The position numbers were made by a program, and so were the translations under genes. The notes beneath the pieces are model-generated. The model was not told the origin of the DNA and did no database searches. It was given only the letters and a program-made list of their open reading frames with translations. From positions 1-38,233 of the forward strand of contig JAEYSE010000040.1 of the NCBI GenBank assembly GCA_023435025.1: a stretch of 38,233 bases of DNA, read 5' to 3'. Below, in pieces: positions 31,269 through 38,233 of this stretch (position 1 is the stretch's first letter; every line of letters begins with the position of its first letter). This stretch comes from Bacillota bacterium. Lineage in GTDB: Bacteria; Bacillota; Clostridia; Christensenellales; CAG-138.

Positions 31269-33121
31269 AGCAGCCAGCGGACTACTTTAAAAAACACAAC
31301 CGGGTTAAACGCATCCGAACAGCGTTCGAATGTGCCATATTGCTGCTTGCCGCATTTGCGCTTGTCCGAGCGTTTATACAGACCAACACCTACGAGCCGC
31401 CCGCCTCCGTCGCCATGAGCACTACCGCGGAGCCTGGCTTTGTAGCGCTTTCTTACTTTGGCGTAGAGCGTTACACCAACTCGGATACGCTCATTAACCT
31501 GGAACGATTTCGCGCGCACATTGCCGCGCTAAAAGCCTCTGGGTATGTTACGATCACCGAGCAAGACATCATCGACTATTACAAGGCCGGAAAACCGCTT
31601 CCAGAGAAGGCGCTGTTCCTGATGTTTGAGGATGGCCGCCGCGATACTGCCATATTCGCGCAGGAAGTGATGGAACAGTACAACTACCGCGCCATGATGT
31701 TTTCCTACGCTGACAAGTTCGAAAAGCGGGACAACAAGTTCTTAAACGCAGATGATCTTTTGGCTTTAAAAAAGAGCACCTACTGGGAGCTTGGCACAAA
31801 CGGCTACCGGTTGGAATACATCAACGTGTTCGACCGGTATGACAATTATGTGGGGCATATCGACAGCGTGCAGTTTTCGCTGCTCTCCCAATACCTCCGG
31901 CGGAATTACGACCATTACCTGATGGATTTCATCCGCGACGAGGACGGCGTCCCCCAGGAAAGCTACGAAGAGATGGCGGCCCGCATCAGGGCGGATTACG
32001 CCGCCATGCAAGACATCTACACCGAGCAGCTTGAGTACCTTCCGCGGGTATACAGCCTGATGCACGCGAACTCCAAGGAAGGCTATGGCACCCATAAGCT
32101 TGCAAGCGCGGAGAACACAAAGCAGATCTCAGAGCTCTTCACCCTTTGCTTCAACCGCGAAGGTGACAGCCTGAACACATTGGATACGCCTGTTTATGAC
32201 CTGACGCGTATGCAGCCGCAAGCGCACTGGCAAACCAACCACCTGCTGATGCGCCTGTGGGACGACACAAAAGAACCCATGGCGTTTGTGCACGGCGACG
32301 TGGAACAGACAAAGATATGGCAAACCAAGGCGGGCGCCGCAGAATTCCAGAAAAACCGCATGATTCTCACCACCCTGCCTTCCGGTGCGGGCCGGATTGT
32401 GCATGGCGAAATCAACGCAACAGATATCAAGCTGGAAGCCACGCTAAACGGCAACCTCTACGGCGCACAGGGCGTCTACTTGAGGGCGACGGAGGACCTT
32501 TCCTCCTATGTGTATGTGGGCATACAGGACAGAATCCTGACAGTTAGCGAAAAAAGCGGCGGTGCTGTAAAAGAGCTTGCCGCCATAGACCTGTTTACAG
32601 CCTTAGGCGAGGCGGAGCGCACCGTGGCTGAAGATGAGGCCGGGAGCCTGCTTGCCGCGCAAAATGCCATACTGCAAAGCGATGCTACTGCCGCCGCCAA
32701 AGCAAAGGCACAAAAACGTAAGGATGCGCTGACTAGCAGCAGCCCGTCTTCCGTTCCTGAAGAAGCCGAACCTTACCGGCCCGAGACGGACCTCAACGAT
32801 CCCGGCTCCTACAAGCTGCGCCTCACATTGGAGGGGAATACACTCCGTGTGGCTGTCAACGACACAACCGTTCTTTCCGACCAAATGGTAAATGTCTCCA
32901 GTAATGGCAAAGTACAACTGGAGGCTGCCGTATCTCACGGGAATTTCAGCCAGCGCAACCTGTATGACGACGTATACGACGGCGTGTTTGAGGATGTTCT
33001 CATTGAAGACGCCCACGGCCAGGCGCTCTACTCCAACCGTCTGAGCGGACGGGAGGCGTTTTTTGCAGAAGTGGACCGTATCTCCACAGCCATTATCAAC
33101 TGGTTTATCGACGTATTTTAA
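31265..33121 (+). CDS. Membrane-anchored degenerate NodB/IcaB-like protein with C-terminal beta-sandwich region
   Basis: A 618-residue protein with a basic N terminus, one transmembrane helix (about 20-38) and a large outer domain. Residues 58-330 follow the IcaB/PgaB layout (LSYFGVERYTN, LKASGYVTITEQDIIDY, LPEKALFLMFEDG). However, the TFDDG motif reads MFEDG (Glu122, Asp123) and the HxxxH motif is replaced by LGTNGYRLEY, so deacetylase activity is doubtful. The remainder (about 375-600) looks like a concanavalin/laminin-G-type beta sandwich, interrupted near 500-560 by a low-complexity Ala/Lys/Ser insert. Its ATG overlaps the synthase stop codon (ATGA), which argues that it works directly with the synthase, perhaps as a polymer-binding or export partner. 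Confidence 0.75.
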   Translation: MKQPADYFKKHNRVKRIRTAFECAILLLAAFALVRAFIQTNTYEPPASVAMSTTAEPGFVALSYFGVERYTNSDTLINLERFRAHIAALKASGYVTITEQDIIDYYKAGKPLPEKALFLMFEDGRRDTAIFAQEVMEQYNYRAMMFSYADKFEKRDNKFLNADDLLALKKSTYWELGTNGYRLEYINVFDRYDNYVGHIDSVQFSLLSQYLRRNYDHYLMDFIRDEDGVPQESYEEMAARIRADYAAMQDIYTEQLEYLPRVYSLMHANSKEGYGTHKLASAENTKQISELFTLCFNREGDSLNTLDTPVYDLTRMQPQAHWQTNHLLMRLWDDTKEPMAFVHGDVEQTKIWQTKAGAAEFQKNRMILTTLPSGAGRIVHGEINATDIKLEATLNGNLYGAQGVYLRATEDLSSYVYVGIQDRILTVSEKSGGAVKELAAIDLFTALGEAERTVAEDEAGSLLAAQNAILQSDATAAAKAKAQKRKDALTSSSPSSVPEEAEPYRPETDLNDPGSYKLRLTLEGNTLRVAVNDTTVLSDQMVNVSSNGKVQLEAAVSHGNFSQRNLYDDVYDGVFEDVLIEDAHGQALYSNRLSGREAFFAEVDRISTAIINWFIDVF

Positions 33122-33131
33122 AGGGGGCCCT

Positions 33132-34253
33132 ATGTTAAGCCGCAGCAGCAAAATCATATCCTTATCGCTTACCGGCATCCTCCTTATGATGCTGATTTGG
33201 GGTTGTGCCACGCCGCAAGCGGCAGCGGAAGCCACACCCATGCCCACGCACACGCCCACTCCCTCCCCGGCGGCCGCTTCAGCCACGCCTGTGAAGGAAC
33301 CTGTTGAAATAGAGCCGCCGCTTTCCGCATGGGCGGCATATTGGGACACGGAGCGGGTAAGCAGTGAACTTTCTCTCCTCTCGCCGGGGCTAAAAAGCGT
33401 CAGCGCGTTTTCCACGCTGTTTCACGCGGACGACACGCTGTATGTACCCGACCAGACGGCGGAACTGCTTGCCATGATGCGGGAGCAGTTCGCAGATACA
33501 AAGGATATCTACCTGACGTTCGTCAACGATATCGCATTAAAGGACGGCAGCTTTTCCTTGAAGGATGTTGCGCTCTTGGAGCGGCTGTTTGCGGATGAAG
33601 CGCGCATGGACGCGCATATTGAAGAGATGATCGCGCTTGCGAAGGAATTTGAATGCGACGGCATCGAGCTTGACTATGAAGCGATGCGAAAGAACTCTAC
33701 GCTTTGGAAGCCATTCGCCGCGTTTGTCGGGCGTCTGCATGCTGCAACACAGGACGCGGGGCTATTGTGCCGCGTGGTGCTGGAGCCCTCCGCTCTGGGC
33801 AAGGCAAAGTACCCGGAGGGACCAAATTATGTGCTGATGTGCTACAACCTCTATGGCTCCCACAGCGGACCCGGACCCAAGGCGGATATCCGGTTTATCA
33901 AAGCGCTTGCGGATGAAAGCAGGGATTTGAGCAACCGCTCCTTTGCGTTCTCCACCGGTGGGTTTGACTGGGACTTGAATGAGAAAGCGGCGCAACTGAC
34001 TGAGCAGGAGGCTGCGGCGCTTGGCATAGCGCACGGCGTTGCGCCGGAGCGCGATGAAAAGAGCGGCGCGCTGCAATTTGCCTATACGGCCGAAGACGGA
34101 ACGCAGCACACCGTGTGGTATGCGGACGGCGAAACACTCGCCATCTGGATGCGGACGGCGGCCGAAAAAGGCGTTTCTCGGTTTTCCTTATGGCGCACCG
34201 GTGGCAATACAGAGGAGGCACTGCGGGCGGTTTTGGACGCGGCGCGGGAATAA
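33132..34253 (+). CDS. GH18-like glycosidase lipoprotein
   Basis: A 373-residue lipoprotein: the signal peptide ends in IWGC (Cys25), followed by a Pro/Thr-rich linker (about 30-60) and a TIM-barrel-like domain. The GH18 signature DxxDxDxE appears as DGIELDYE (Asp176, Glu179, Asp181, Glu183). The catalytic Glu183 and neighbouring Asp181 are kept, while the first of the inner aspartates is Glu. VLMCYNLYGSH corresponds to the conserved MxYD region, and SRFSLWRTGG closes the barrel. GH18 enzymes cut beta-linked N-acetylglucosamine polymers, which fits trimming of the locus product. AAGGGGG lies 4 bases before the ATG, 10 bases after the preceding gene. Confidence 0.78.
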   Translation: MLSRSSKIISLSLTGILLMMLIWGCATPQAAAEATPMPTHTPTPSPAAASATPVKEPVEIEPPLSAWAAYWDTERVSSELSLLSPGLKSVSAFSTLFHADDTLYVPDQTAELLAMMREQFADTKDIYLTFVNDIALKDGSFSLKDVALLERLFADEARMDAHIEEMIALAKEFECDGIELDYEAMRKNSTLWKPFAAFVGRLHAATQDAGLLCRVVLEPSALGKAKYPEGPNYVLMCYNLYGSHSGPGPKADIRFIKALADESRDLSNRSFAFSTGGFDWDLNEKAAQLTEQEAAALGIAHGVAPERDEKSGALQFAYTAEDGTQHTVWYADGETLAIWMRTAAEKGVSRFSLWRTGGNTEEALRAVLDAARE

Positions 34254-34393
34254 AGTTTTTTTTGACGGGGTTGTCGCAGAAAAAAGTGTTACGTTCCCAT
34301 GTTTTATTGATAACCTCCCTCCTCAGCAGCGGGAGGCTCATTTAGCCATGTCTCAGCCCACAGAATCATTGGCATACTTTCCCGGTTTCAGCC

Positions 34394-34421
34394 TTGTTAT
34401 TTTCCTGAAAAAACGTAAAAT
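34394..34421 (+). promoter_or_regulatory. Probable promoter of pepT
   Basis: TTGTTA (34394-34399) and TAAAAT (34416-34421) are 16 bases apart, giving a leader of about 25 bases that holds AAGGAG (34441-34446). The rest of the 201-base gap after the GH18-like gene has eight T residues right after the stop codon and a 6-bp CCTCCC/GGGAGG hairpin (34314-34336) without a T tract; no clear terminator was found. Confidence 0.55.
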
Positions 34422-34454
34422 AAAGAATAGCCTACTATAAAAGGAGATCCAATC

Positions 34455-35672
34455 ATGAGAGCATATGAACGGTTGATCAAATATGCCGGATACGATACCA
34501 CATCGGATGAATCCGCAAGCGAAAGCACCTGCCCCAGCACAGATAAGCAAAAAATTCTGGGTATGGCCTTGGTAGAGGAAATGAAAGGCCTGGGCATGGA
34601 GGACGTGCACATGGATGAGTTCGGCTATGTGTATGGCGTTGTGCCTGCCACCGTAAATAAGGATCTGCCAGTGATCGGTCTGGTCGCCCATATGGATACG
34701 AGCCCTTCCATGAGCGGTACAAATGTGAAGCCGCGCATCGTTTCTGATTACGACGGCGGGGATATCGTGCTCAACGCAGAACAGAATATCGTGATGCGCC
34801 CCAAACAGTTTTTACACCTCAAAAATTACATCGGTCAGGACCTTGTGGTGACGGACGGTACCACGCTTTTGGGTGCTGACGATAAAGCGGGAATTGCAGA
34901 AATCCTGACCGCGGTGGAAGAACTGAAGAAGCGCAACATCCCCCACGGGAAAATTCCCGTGGCCTTTACGCCGGATGAGGAAATCGGCCGGGGCGCGGAC
35001 CACTTTGACGTCAAAAAGTTCGGCGCGGAGTTTGCGTACACGGTGGACGGCGGCAGGATTGGCGAAATAGAATACGAAAACTTCAATGCCGCGGCGGGAA
35101 TGGTGCATATTAACGGCGTAAACATCCACCCCGGCGACTCGAAGAACCGCATGAAAAGCGCGCTGCTGATTGCAATCGAGTTCAATTCCATGCTGCCCCC
35201 GCATGAGATTCCGGCCTGTACGGAAGGGTACGAGGGCTTTTTCCACTTGCATGGTATGAGCGGCGACGAGGAGCACACGCTGATGCACTACCTCATCCGC
35301 GACCATGACCGGGAAAAGTTTGAGGCAAGGAAGGCAAGGTTTGAGAAAATCGCGGCGTATCTCAACGAAAAATACGGTCCCAATACCGTTGTGCCGGAAG
35401 TAAAAGACAGCTACTACAACATGAAGGAAAAAATAGAGCCGCATATGTTCCTGATTGAAAAGGCCCAACGCGCCATGGAGGCCGCCGGCGTTACGCCCGA
35501 GGTGGTAGCCATACGCGGTGGCACGGACGGCGCACGCCTTTCCTTTATGGGCCTCCCCTGCCCCAACCTGAGTACAGGCGGGCACAATTACCACGGCCGG
35601 TTCGAATATATCCCCGTGCAGTCCATGGACCGCATGGTGGATGTACTTTTGAACATCGTGCAGGCGGAATAA
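34455..35672 (+). CDS. pepT: Peptidase T (tripeptide aminopeptidase, M20B)
   Basis: A 405-residue cytoplasmic di-zinc exopeptidase that removes the N-terminal residue of tripeptides. The metal and catalytic motifs are in place: His79 and Asp81 in AHMDTS, the bridging Asp in LLGADDKAG, the general-base Glu in TPDEEIGRG, Asp in YTVDGG, and the last His in GGHNYHG. IRGGTDGARLSFMG is also characteristic. Length matches PepT. It has its own promoter and a strong terminator (35689-35712), so it is independent of the polysaccharide locus. AAGGAG precedes the ATG. Confidence 0.97.
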   Translation: MRAYERLIKYAGYDTTSDESASESTCPSTDKQKILGMALVEEMKGLGMEDVHMDEFGYVYGVVPATVNKDLPVIGLVAHMDTSPSMSGTNVKPRIVSDYDGGDIVLNAEQNIVMRPKQFLHLKNYIGQDLVVTDGTTLLGADDKAGIAEILTAVEELKKRNIPHGKIPVAFTPDEEIGRGADHFDVKKFGAEFAYTVDGGRIGEIEYENFNAAAGMVHINGVNIHPGDSKNRMKSALLIAIEFNSMLPPHEIPACTEGYEGFFHLHGMSGDEEHTLMHYLIRDHDREKFEARKARFEKIAAYLNEKYGPNTVVPEVKDSYYNMKEKIEPHMFLIEKAQRAMEAAGVTPEVVAIRGGTDGARLSFMGLPCPNLSTGGHNYHGRFEYIPVQSMDRMVDVLLNIVQAE

Positions 35673-35688
35673 TACTGCATATATTTTA

Positions 35689-35712
35689 GCCGCCGGATTT
35701 CCGGCGGCTTTT
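35689..35712 (+). terminator. Rho-independent terminator after pepT
   Basis: A perfect 8-bp GC-rich stem (35689-35696 with 35701-35708, 4-base loop) is followed by TTTT. The opposite strand lacks a T tract, so it serves pepT rather than the converging RDD gene. Confidence 0.85.
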
Positions 35713-35720
35713 ATGCTTTG

Positions 35721-36791
35721 TTATGGATTGGCGGCATCCAGCCGGACCATTTCAAACGACATGTTGTAAAAGCGTTTCCCTTCCTGCGCTTCGTCGGCCA
35801 GCAGAAACCCTTTCCCGCCCAAATACCCATTGCTTTCTACTGTGTTGGTAACCCGGACGTTTGCGGTTTCAAGCGAATAGCTACCTAATTCATCATCGAA
35901 CTGCCGTCTAAGCGCCGTGTCGGTGGAAAGCCGGATGCCGCTCATGCCGGGCTGCGCCCCGAGAAAAGCAAGCATAACAAGCGTTTTGTCATCCGAATAC
36001 CCATCAAGCCACTCCCCGCCAACGGATGCGTGCAGCCGCACCCCCGCCACAAAGCCGTTCTCTATAATCAGTTCGTGTTTCGGCGGATCAACAACCCGGA
36101 AATATATTGTGGTGCCGGTGTTTTCTTTTTCCGCCCACTCGCCTGTTTCTACCATATACAACCCATCCCGATACCCGAGGCGTTCCCTTGCGTCGTTCAC
36201 ATTCTGAGCGTATTGGGCAGGCGTGATGTTCCCGCGGTGCGGCGGCAGTTGTTCTTCAAATATGATCAGCACGGTGAGCGCAACAAAAACCAGGCTCGCG
36301 CCGATAAACGCGGCGATACGCCAGCCTTTCGTATCCTGCATCCGATAGTCCAGCCCCTCGTCCCATATCATGGGTTCCCCGCGCTTGCATTGGGAATAGC
36401 TCTTGCAGAGGCGCACAATGTTATAGATGGGGATGTCAAAACCCAGGCCTCCCCGCCAGACCTCCAGAGTCCGCAAGAACGCCAGACTGTAACCGGGCTT
36501 TTCCCCGTCCTGTGCGTGGATGGACAGCCCGAATACCCATTTCCCCGGCGTGGTTCCTAAAATGTGCAGGAATAACGGTTCAAACAGCAACATCAGCGCA
36601 ACGGAAGCGACAATATCGATCAGGCTTTGTCCTAGCGTATCGTTGATATGCCAGCGCAGCAGTATGCGCTGCGCAAACATCCAAAGAAGGCTGTACAAGC
36701 TTAAGTCCAGCGTTCTTGCAAAATACCGGATCCATGGGTGTTCTAAAACCGATTTTTCATGCGCATCCTGTTCAAGCGCTACTTGTTCCAT
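35721..36791 (-). CDS. RDD-family membrane protein with C-terminal extracellular domain
   Basis: A 356-residue protein. Residues 20-150 form an RDD domain (PF06271): RYFARTLDLSLY near the start, a hydrophobic helix pair, and the GTTPGKWVFGL motif. A further transmembrane helix lies at about 160-180 (AAFIGASLVFVALTVLII), followed by a roughly 175-residue soluble tail (about 185-356) with no recognised domain. RDD proteins are proposed to be ion transporters or to help membrane processes; no specific role can be read here. The start at 36791 has a GGCGGGGCGGGA stretch just upstream as ribosome site. It converges on pepT and diverges from the Nudix gene. No convincing promoter was seen. Confidence 0.78.
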   Translation of the reverse strand: MEQVALEQDAHEKSVLEHPWIRYFARTLDLSLYSLLWMFAQRILLRWHINDTLGQSLIDIVASVALMLLFEPLFLHILGTTPGKWVFGLSIHAQDGEKPGYSLAFLRTLEVWRGGLGFDIPIYNIVRLCKSYSQCKRGEPMIWDEGLDYRMQDTKGWRIAAFIGASLVFVALTVLIIFEEQLPPHRGNITPAQYAQNVNDARERLGYRDGLYMVETGEWAEKENTGTTIYFRVVDPPKHELIIENGFVAGVRLHASVGGEWLDGYSDDKTLVMLAFLGAQPGMSGIRLSTDTALRRQFDDELGSYSLETANVRVTNTVESNGYLGGKGFLLADEAQEGKRFYNMSFEMVRLDAANP

Positions 36792-36879
36792 TCCCGCCCC
36801 GCCTTTCCAGTCAATCTGTCATATAGAGTGTTTTGGAATGCATTGGGTTGCAGGATTTGGAAAAATAAGCGGGTCGCTT

Positions 36880-36907
36880 TTTTCATTCCCACAAAACGTG
36901 CTATAAT
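36880..36907 (+). promoter_or_regulatory. Promoter of the Nudix hydrolase gene
   Basis: TTTTCA (36880-36885) and a perfect TATAAT (36902-36907) are 16 bases apart, with TGC making an extended -10. Confidence 0.72.
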
Positions 36908-36912
36908 AATGC

Positions 36913-36931
36913 CTGTTCTTCAAAAGAACAG
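36913..36931 (+). promoter_or_regulatory. Stem-loop at the 5' end of the Nudix transcript
   Basis: A perfect 8-bp stem (36913-36920 with 36924-36931, 3-base loop) begins at or next to the predicted transcription start and ends 8 bases before the GGAGG ribosome site. It may protect the RNA 5' end, or as DNA be an inverted-repeat operator. Confidence 0.5.
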
Positions 36932-36946
36932 CGGTGTTGGAGGCAT

Positions 36947-37333
36947 ATGATAGAGGTTACGGCGGCGATTATCCGCAACGAAAAGAACGAGATTTTAATC
37001 TGCCAAAGGGGGCCGGGCGGCAGCTGCGCCCACCTGTGGGAGTTTCCCGGCGGCAAGCGGGAACCGAATGAAACGTTGGAGGCCTGCTTAAAACGCGAAT
37101 GCATGGAAGAGCTGAACATAGAAATAGGCGTCGAGCGTTTCTTTGCCGAAACAGTCTACGCTTACCCGGACAAAGAGGTACGGCTCTTTTTCTTCCTTGC
37201 GCGTATCACAAAAGGAGAGCCGGAACTGGATATCCACGCCGATATGGTCTGGGCAAAGCCGGAAGATTTATGCATCTACCCGTTTTGCCCGGCTGACGTT
37301 CCCATTCTGGAGCGGCTTCTTTTACTTGATTAA
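36947..37333 (+). CDS. Nudix hydrolase, MutT-like (8-oxo-dGTP diphosphatase type)
   Basis: A 128-residue Nudix protein. The full Nudix box is present: Gly36, Glu42, Arg50-Glu51 and Glu54-Glu55, in the spacing GX5EX7REXXEE. The upstream WEFPGGK and short overall length match MutT/NudG-type enzymes that cleanse oxidised nucleotides, so an 8-oxo-dGTPase is the best guess; related substrates cannot be excluded. GGAGG lies 4 bases before the ATG, and the gene has its own extended -10 promoter. Its 3' end overlaps the converging iron-sulfur protein gene by 12 bases. Confidence 0.88.
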   Translation: MIEVTAAIIRNEKNEILICQRGPGGSCAHLWEFPGGKREPNETLEACLKRECMEELNIEIGVERFFAETVYAYPDKEVRLFFFLARITKGEPELDIHADMVWAKPEDLCIYPFCPADVPILERLLLLD

Positions 37334-38089
37334 CGTATTCAACGGATTTTTCATGGAACAGGGTACGTTCACAAGGCACTTGCCGCAGACGTCGCACAGG
37401 CCAAGGTCAATGTGAAGGCTGTCGTTATAAAGGCACATTTCATAGCATTTGTGGCGGTCAAAGGCATCTGTACGCAGCGCGTCATTCACACAGCGGGACA
37501 CGCATTTTTTACATGCGCCGCTTTTTTTATACAGGCAGTTCTCTTTCTCTTCATGGGGCGTGAGATCGATCTGCAGGTCTGTCACAAACGTACCCAACCT
37601 ACCGCAGCAGCCCTGATCGGTAATCAGCATGTTGTTTAGCCCGAACGTTCCCAGCCCGCAAACGAAAGCGACATGCCGGTGGGACCAATCGCTCATGAGC
37701 TTTGCCGGGTCAAAATTATGCGTGGGTGGCAAGATACTGCAGCGGTATCCAAGGCGGGCAAGTTCGTCTTTCATAAAATGATTCATGTCGCTGATGAGCG
37801 CGTTGGTTTCAATATACGCCTGTGCCCACAGCCTGGAACATTCTCGCCCTTCTATATTGCTTTTGACGATCTCTTCCTTAAACGGGATGAAGTATGCTAC
37901 CACCGTTCGCGCATTTTTAAGCAAATCCTGCGGCAACGCATGGGTAGGGCCCACCGTCGATTTTAACGCAAAAAACCGCTTATCCGTAGCGTCCGCATAG
38001 GCAAACAAGGGTGTCTTCCACCACGACATAATTCCGTTTTGCCGTTCATAAACAAATCCACTTAGCGCGGCCTCCAACCAGTCCCGCAT
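37322..38089 (-). CDS. Iron-sulfur protein related to epoxyqueuosine reductase (QueG-like)
   Basis: About 255 residues. The N-terminal part (KNARTVVAYFIPF, then GTFGLNNMLITDQGCCGRLGTFVTDLQID) resembles the QueG-type domain that precedes the ferredoxin module. The C-terminal third holds eight clustered cysteines: a CxxCxxxC-type group near KKSGACKKCVSRCV, then a CDVCGKCLVNVPC group, consistent with one or two [4Fe-4S] clusters. It lacks the HEAT-repeat tail of full QueG and does not show the complete cobalamin signature, so it is probably a paralogue of unknown substrate. The start at 38089 has GGGGG 5 bases upstream and is preferred to ATG at 38101, which directly follows the stop codon of the preceding gene. 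Confidence 0.75.
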   Translation of the reverse strand: MRDWLEAALSGFVYERQNGIMSWWKTPLFAYADATDKRFFALKSTVGPTHALPQDLLKNARTVVAYFIPFKEEIVKSNIEGRECSRLWAQAYIETNALISDMNHFMKDELARLGYRCSILPPTHNFDPAKLMSDWSHRHVAFVCGLGTFGLNNMLITDQGCCGRLGTFVTDLQIDLTPHEEKENCLYKKSGACKKCVSRCVNDALRTDAFDRHKCYEMCLYNDSLHIDLGLCDVCGKCLVNVPCSMKNPLNTLIK

Positions 38090-38101
38090 CGGTTCCCCCA
38101 T

Positions 38102-38233
38102 TTAGAGCTGAATAGAGAGCATGTCCTCGCAGCGCTCGGTCATATACCGGTACGCGTCTTGCACGCCCTGGTTATAAAATTCCGGCGCAAGCTCTTCCAC
38201 CACAAAGTTTAAAAATAATGTGGCGGCGAGGTT
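38102..38233 (-). CDS. DUF2164-like protein, C-terminal part (cut by window edge)
   Basis: The last 43 codons of a gene that enters from beyond the right edge. The readable tail (FLNFVVEELAPEFYNQGVQDA, then YRYMTERCEDMLSIQL) matches the pattern of DUF2164 proteins, small helical proteins with a conserved FYNQ...DA motif. The TAA stop touches the upstream ATG of the iron-sulfur gene, so the two are probably co-transcribed. Function unknown. Confidence 0.65.
   Translation of the reverse strand, partial: NLAATLFLNFVVEELAPEFYNQGVQDAYRYMTERCEDMLSIQL

Noticed and set aside
34314..34336. CCTCCC/GGGAGG hairpin after the GH18-like gene as a terminator
   Set aside because: No T tract follows on either strand, and it lies 60 bases past the stop codon.

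Overview
The window reads as chromosomal DNA of a moderately GC-rich Firmicute, most likely a member of the Clostridia. The evidence is strong GGAGG-type ribosome sites before nearly every gene, sigma-A promoters with 16-18 bp spacers, the Bacillus-like order lonB-lon-engB including a sporulation-type LonB, a PerR-AhpC pair, an ECF-type S component beside a type III pantothenate kinase, and a Clostridia-type two-OB-fold SSB-like protein. I cannot name the genus. No tRNA, rRNA, CRISPR array, insertion sequence or phage gene was recognised.

Layout. 1-6396 (minus): lonB, lon and engB, then a zinc-ribbon protein and a metallophosphoesterase behind their own strong promoter, closed by a terminator at 130-171. 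6469-7630 (minus): perR-ahpC with a Fur/Per-like operator. 7676-8835 (minus): a membrane-anchored alpha/beta hydrolase. 8940-15043 (minus): one long unit ruvC-ruvA-ruvB-coiled-coil protein-proS-ECF S component-MBL hydrolase, ended by a terminator at 8940-8966. 15104-19281 (plus): probable pantothenate transporter, coaX, homoserine dehydrogenase, then an MFS transporter behind its own terminator-separated start. 19312-19932 (minus): SSB-like protein. 20300-21373 (plus): LytR-CpsA-Psr enzyme, followed by a GC-rich, highly structured non-coding stretch. 21685-25619 (minus): aroD-luxE-like-luxC-like-helical protein. 25802-34253 (plus): a five-gene envelope or exopolysaccharide locus. 34394-38233: pepT, an RDD membrane protein, a Nudix hydrolase, an iron-sulfur QueG-like protein and the tail of a DUF2164 protein.

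The most interesting block is 25802-34253. A UDP-HexNAc-type sugar dehydrogenase would make an activated uronic acid. A membrane glycosyltransferase of hyaluronan/chitin-synthase type would polymerise it, and that enzyme carries an N-terminal PilZ domain with the c-di-GMP-binding motifs intact. A lipoprotein with three tandem NodB domains (only the last with its catalytic residues), a membrane-anchored degenerate NodB/IcaB-like protein and a GH18-like lipoprotein would then modify, bind or trim the polymer. Together they look like a c-di-GMP-controlled, synthase-dependent polysaccharide system whose product cannot be read from sequence alone. A second notable unit is the LuxE/LuxC acyl-reductase pair, with no luciferase genes, in an aroD-led operon.
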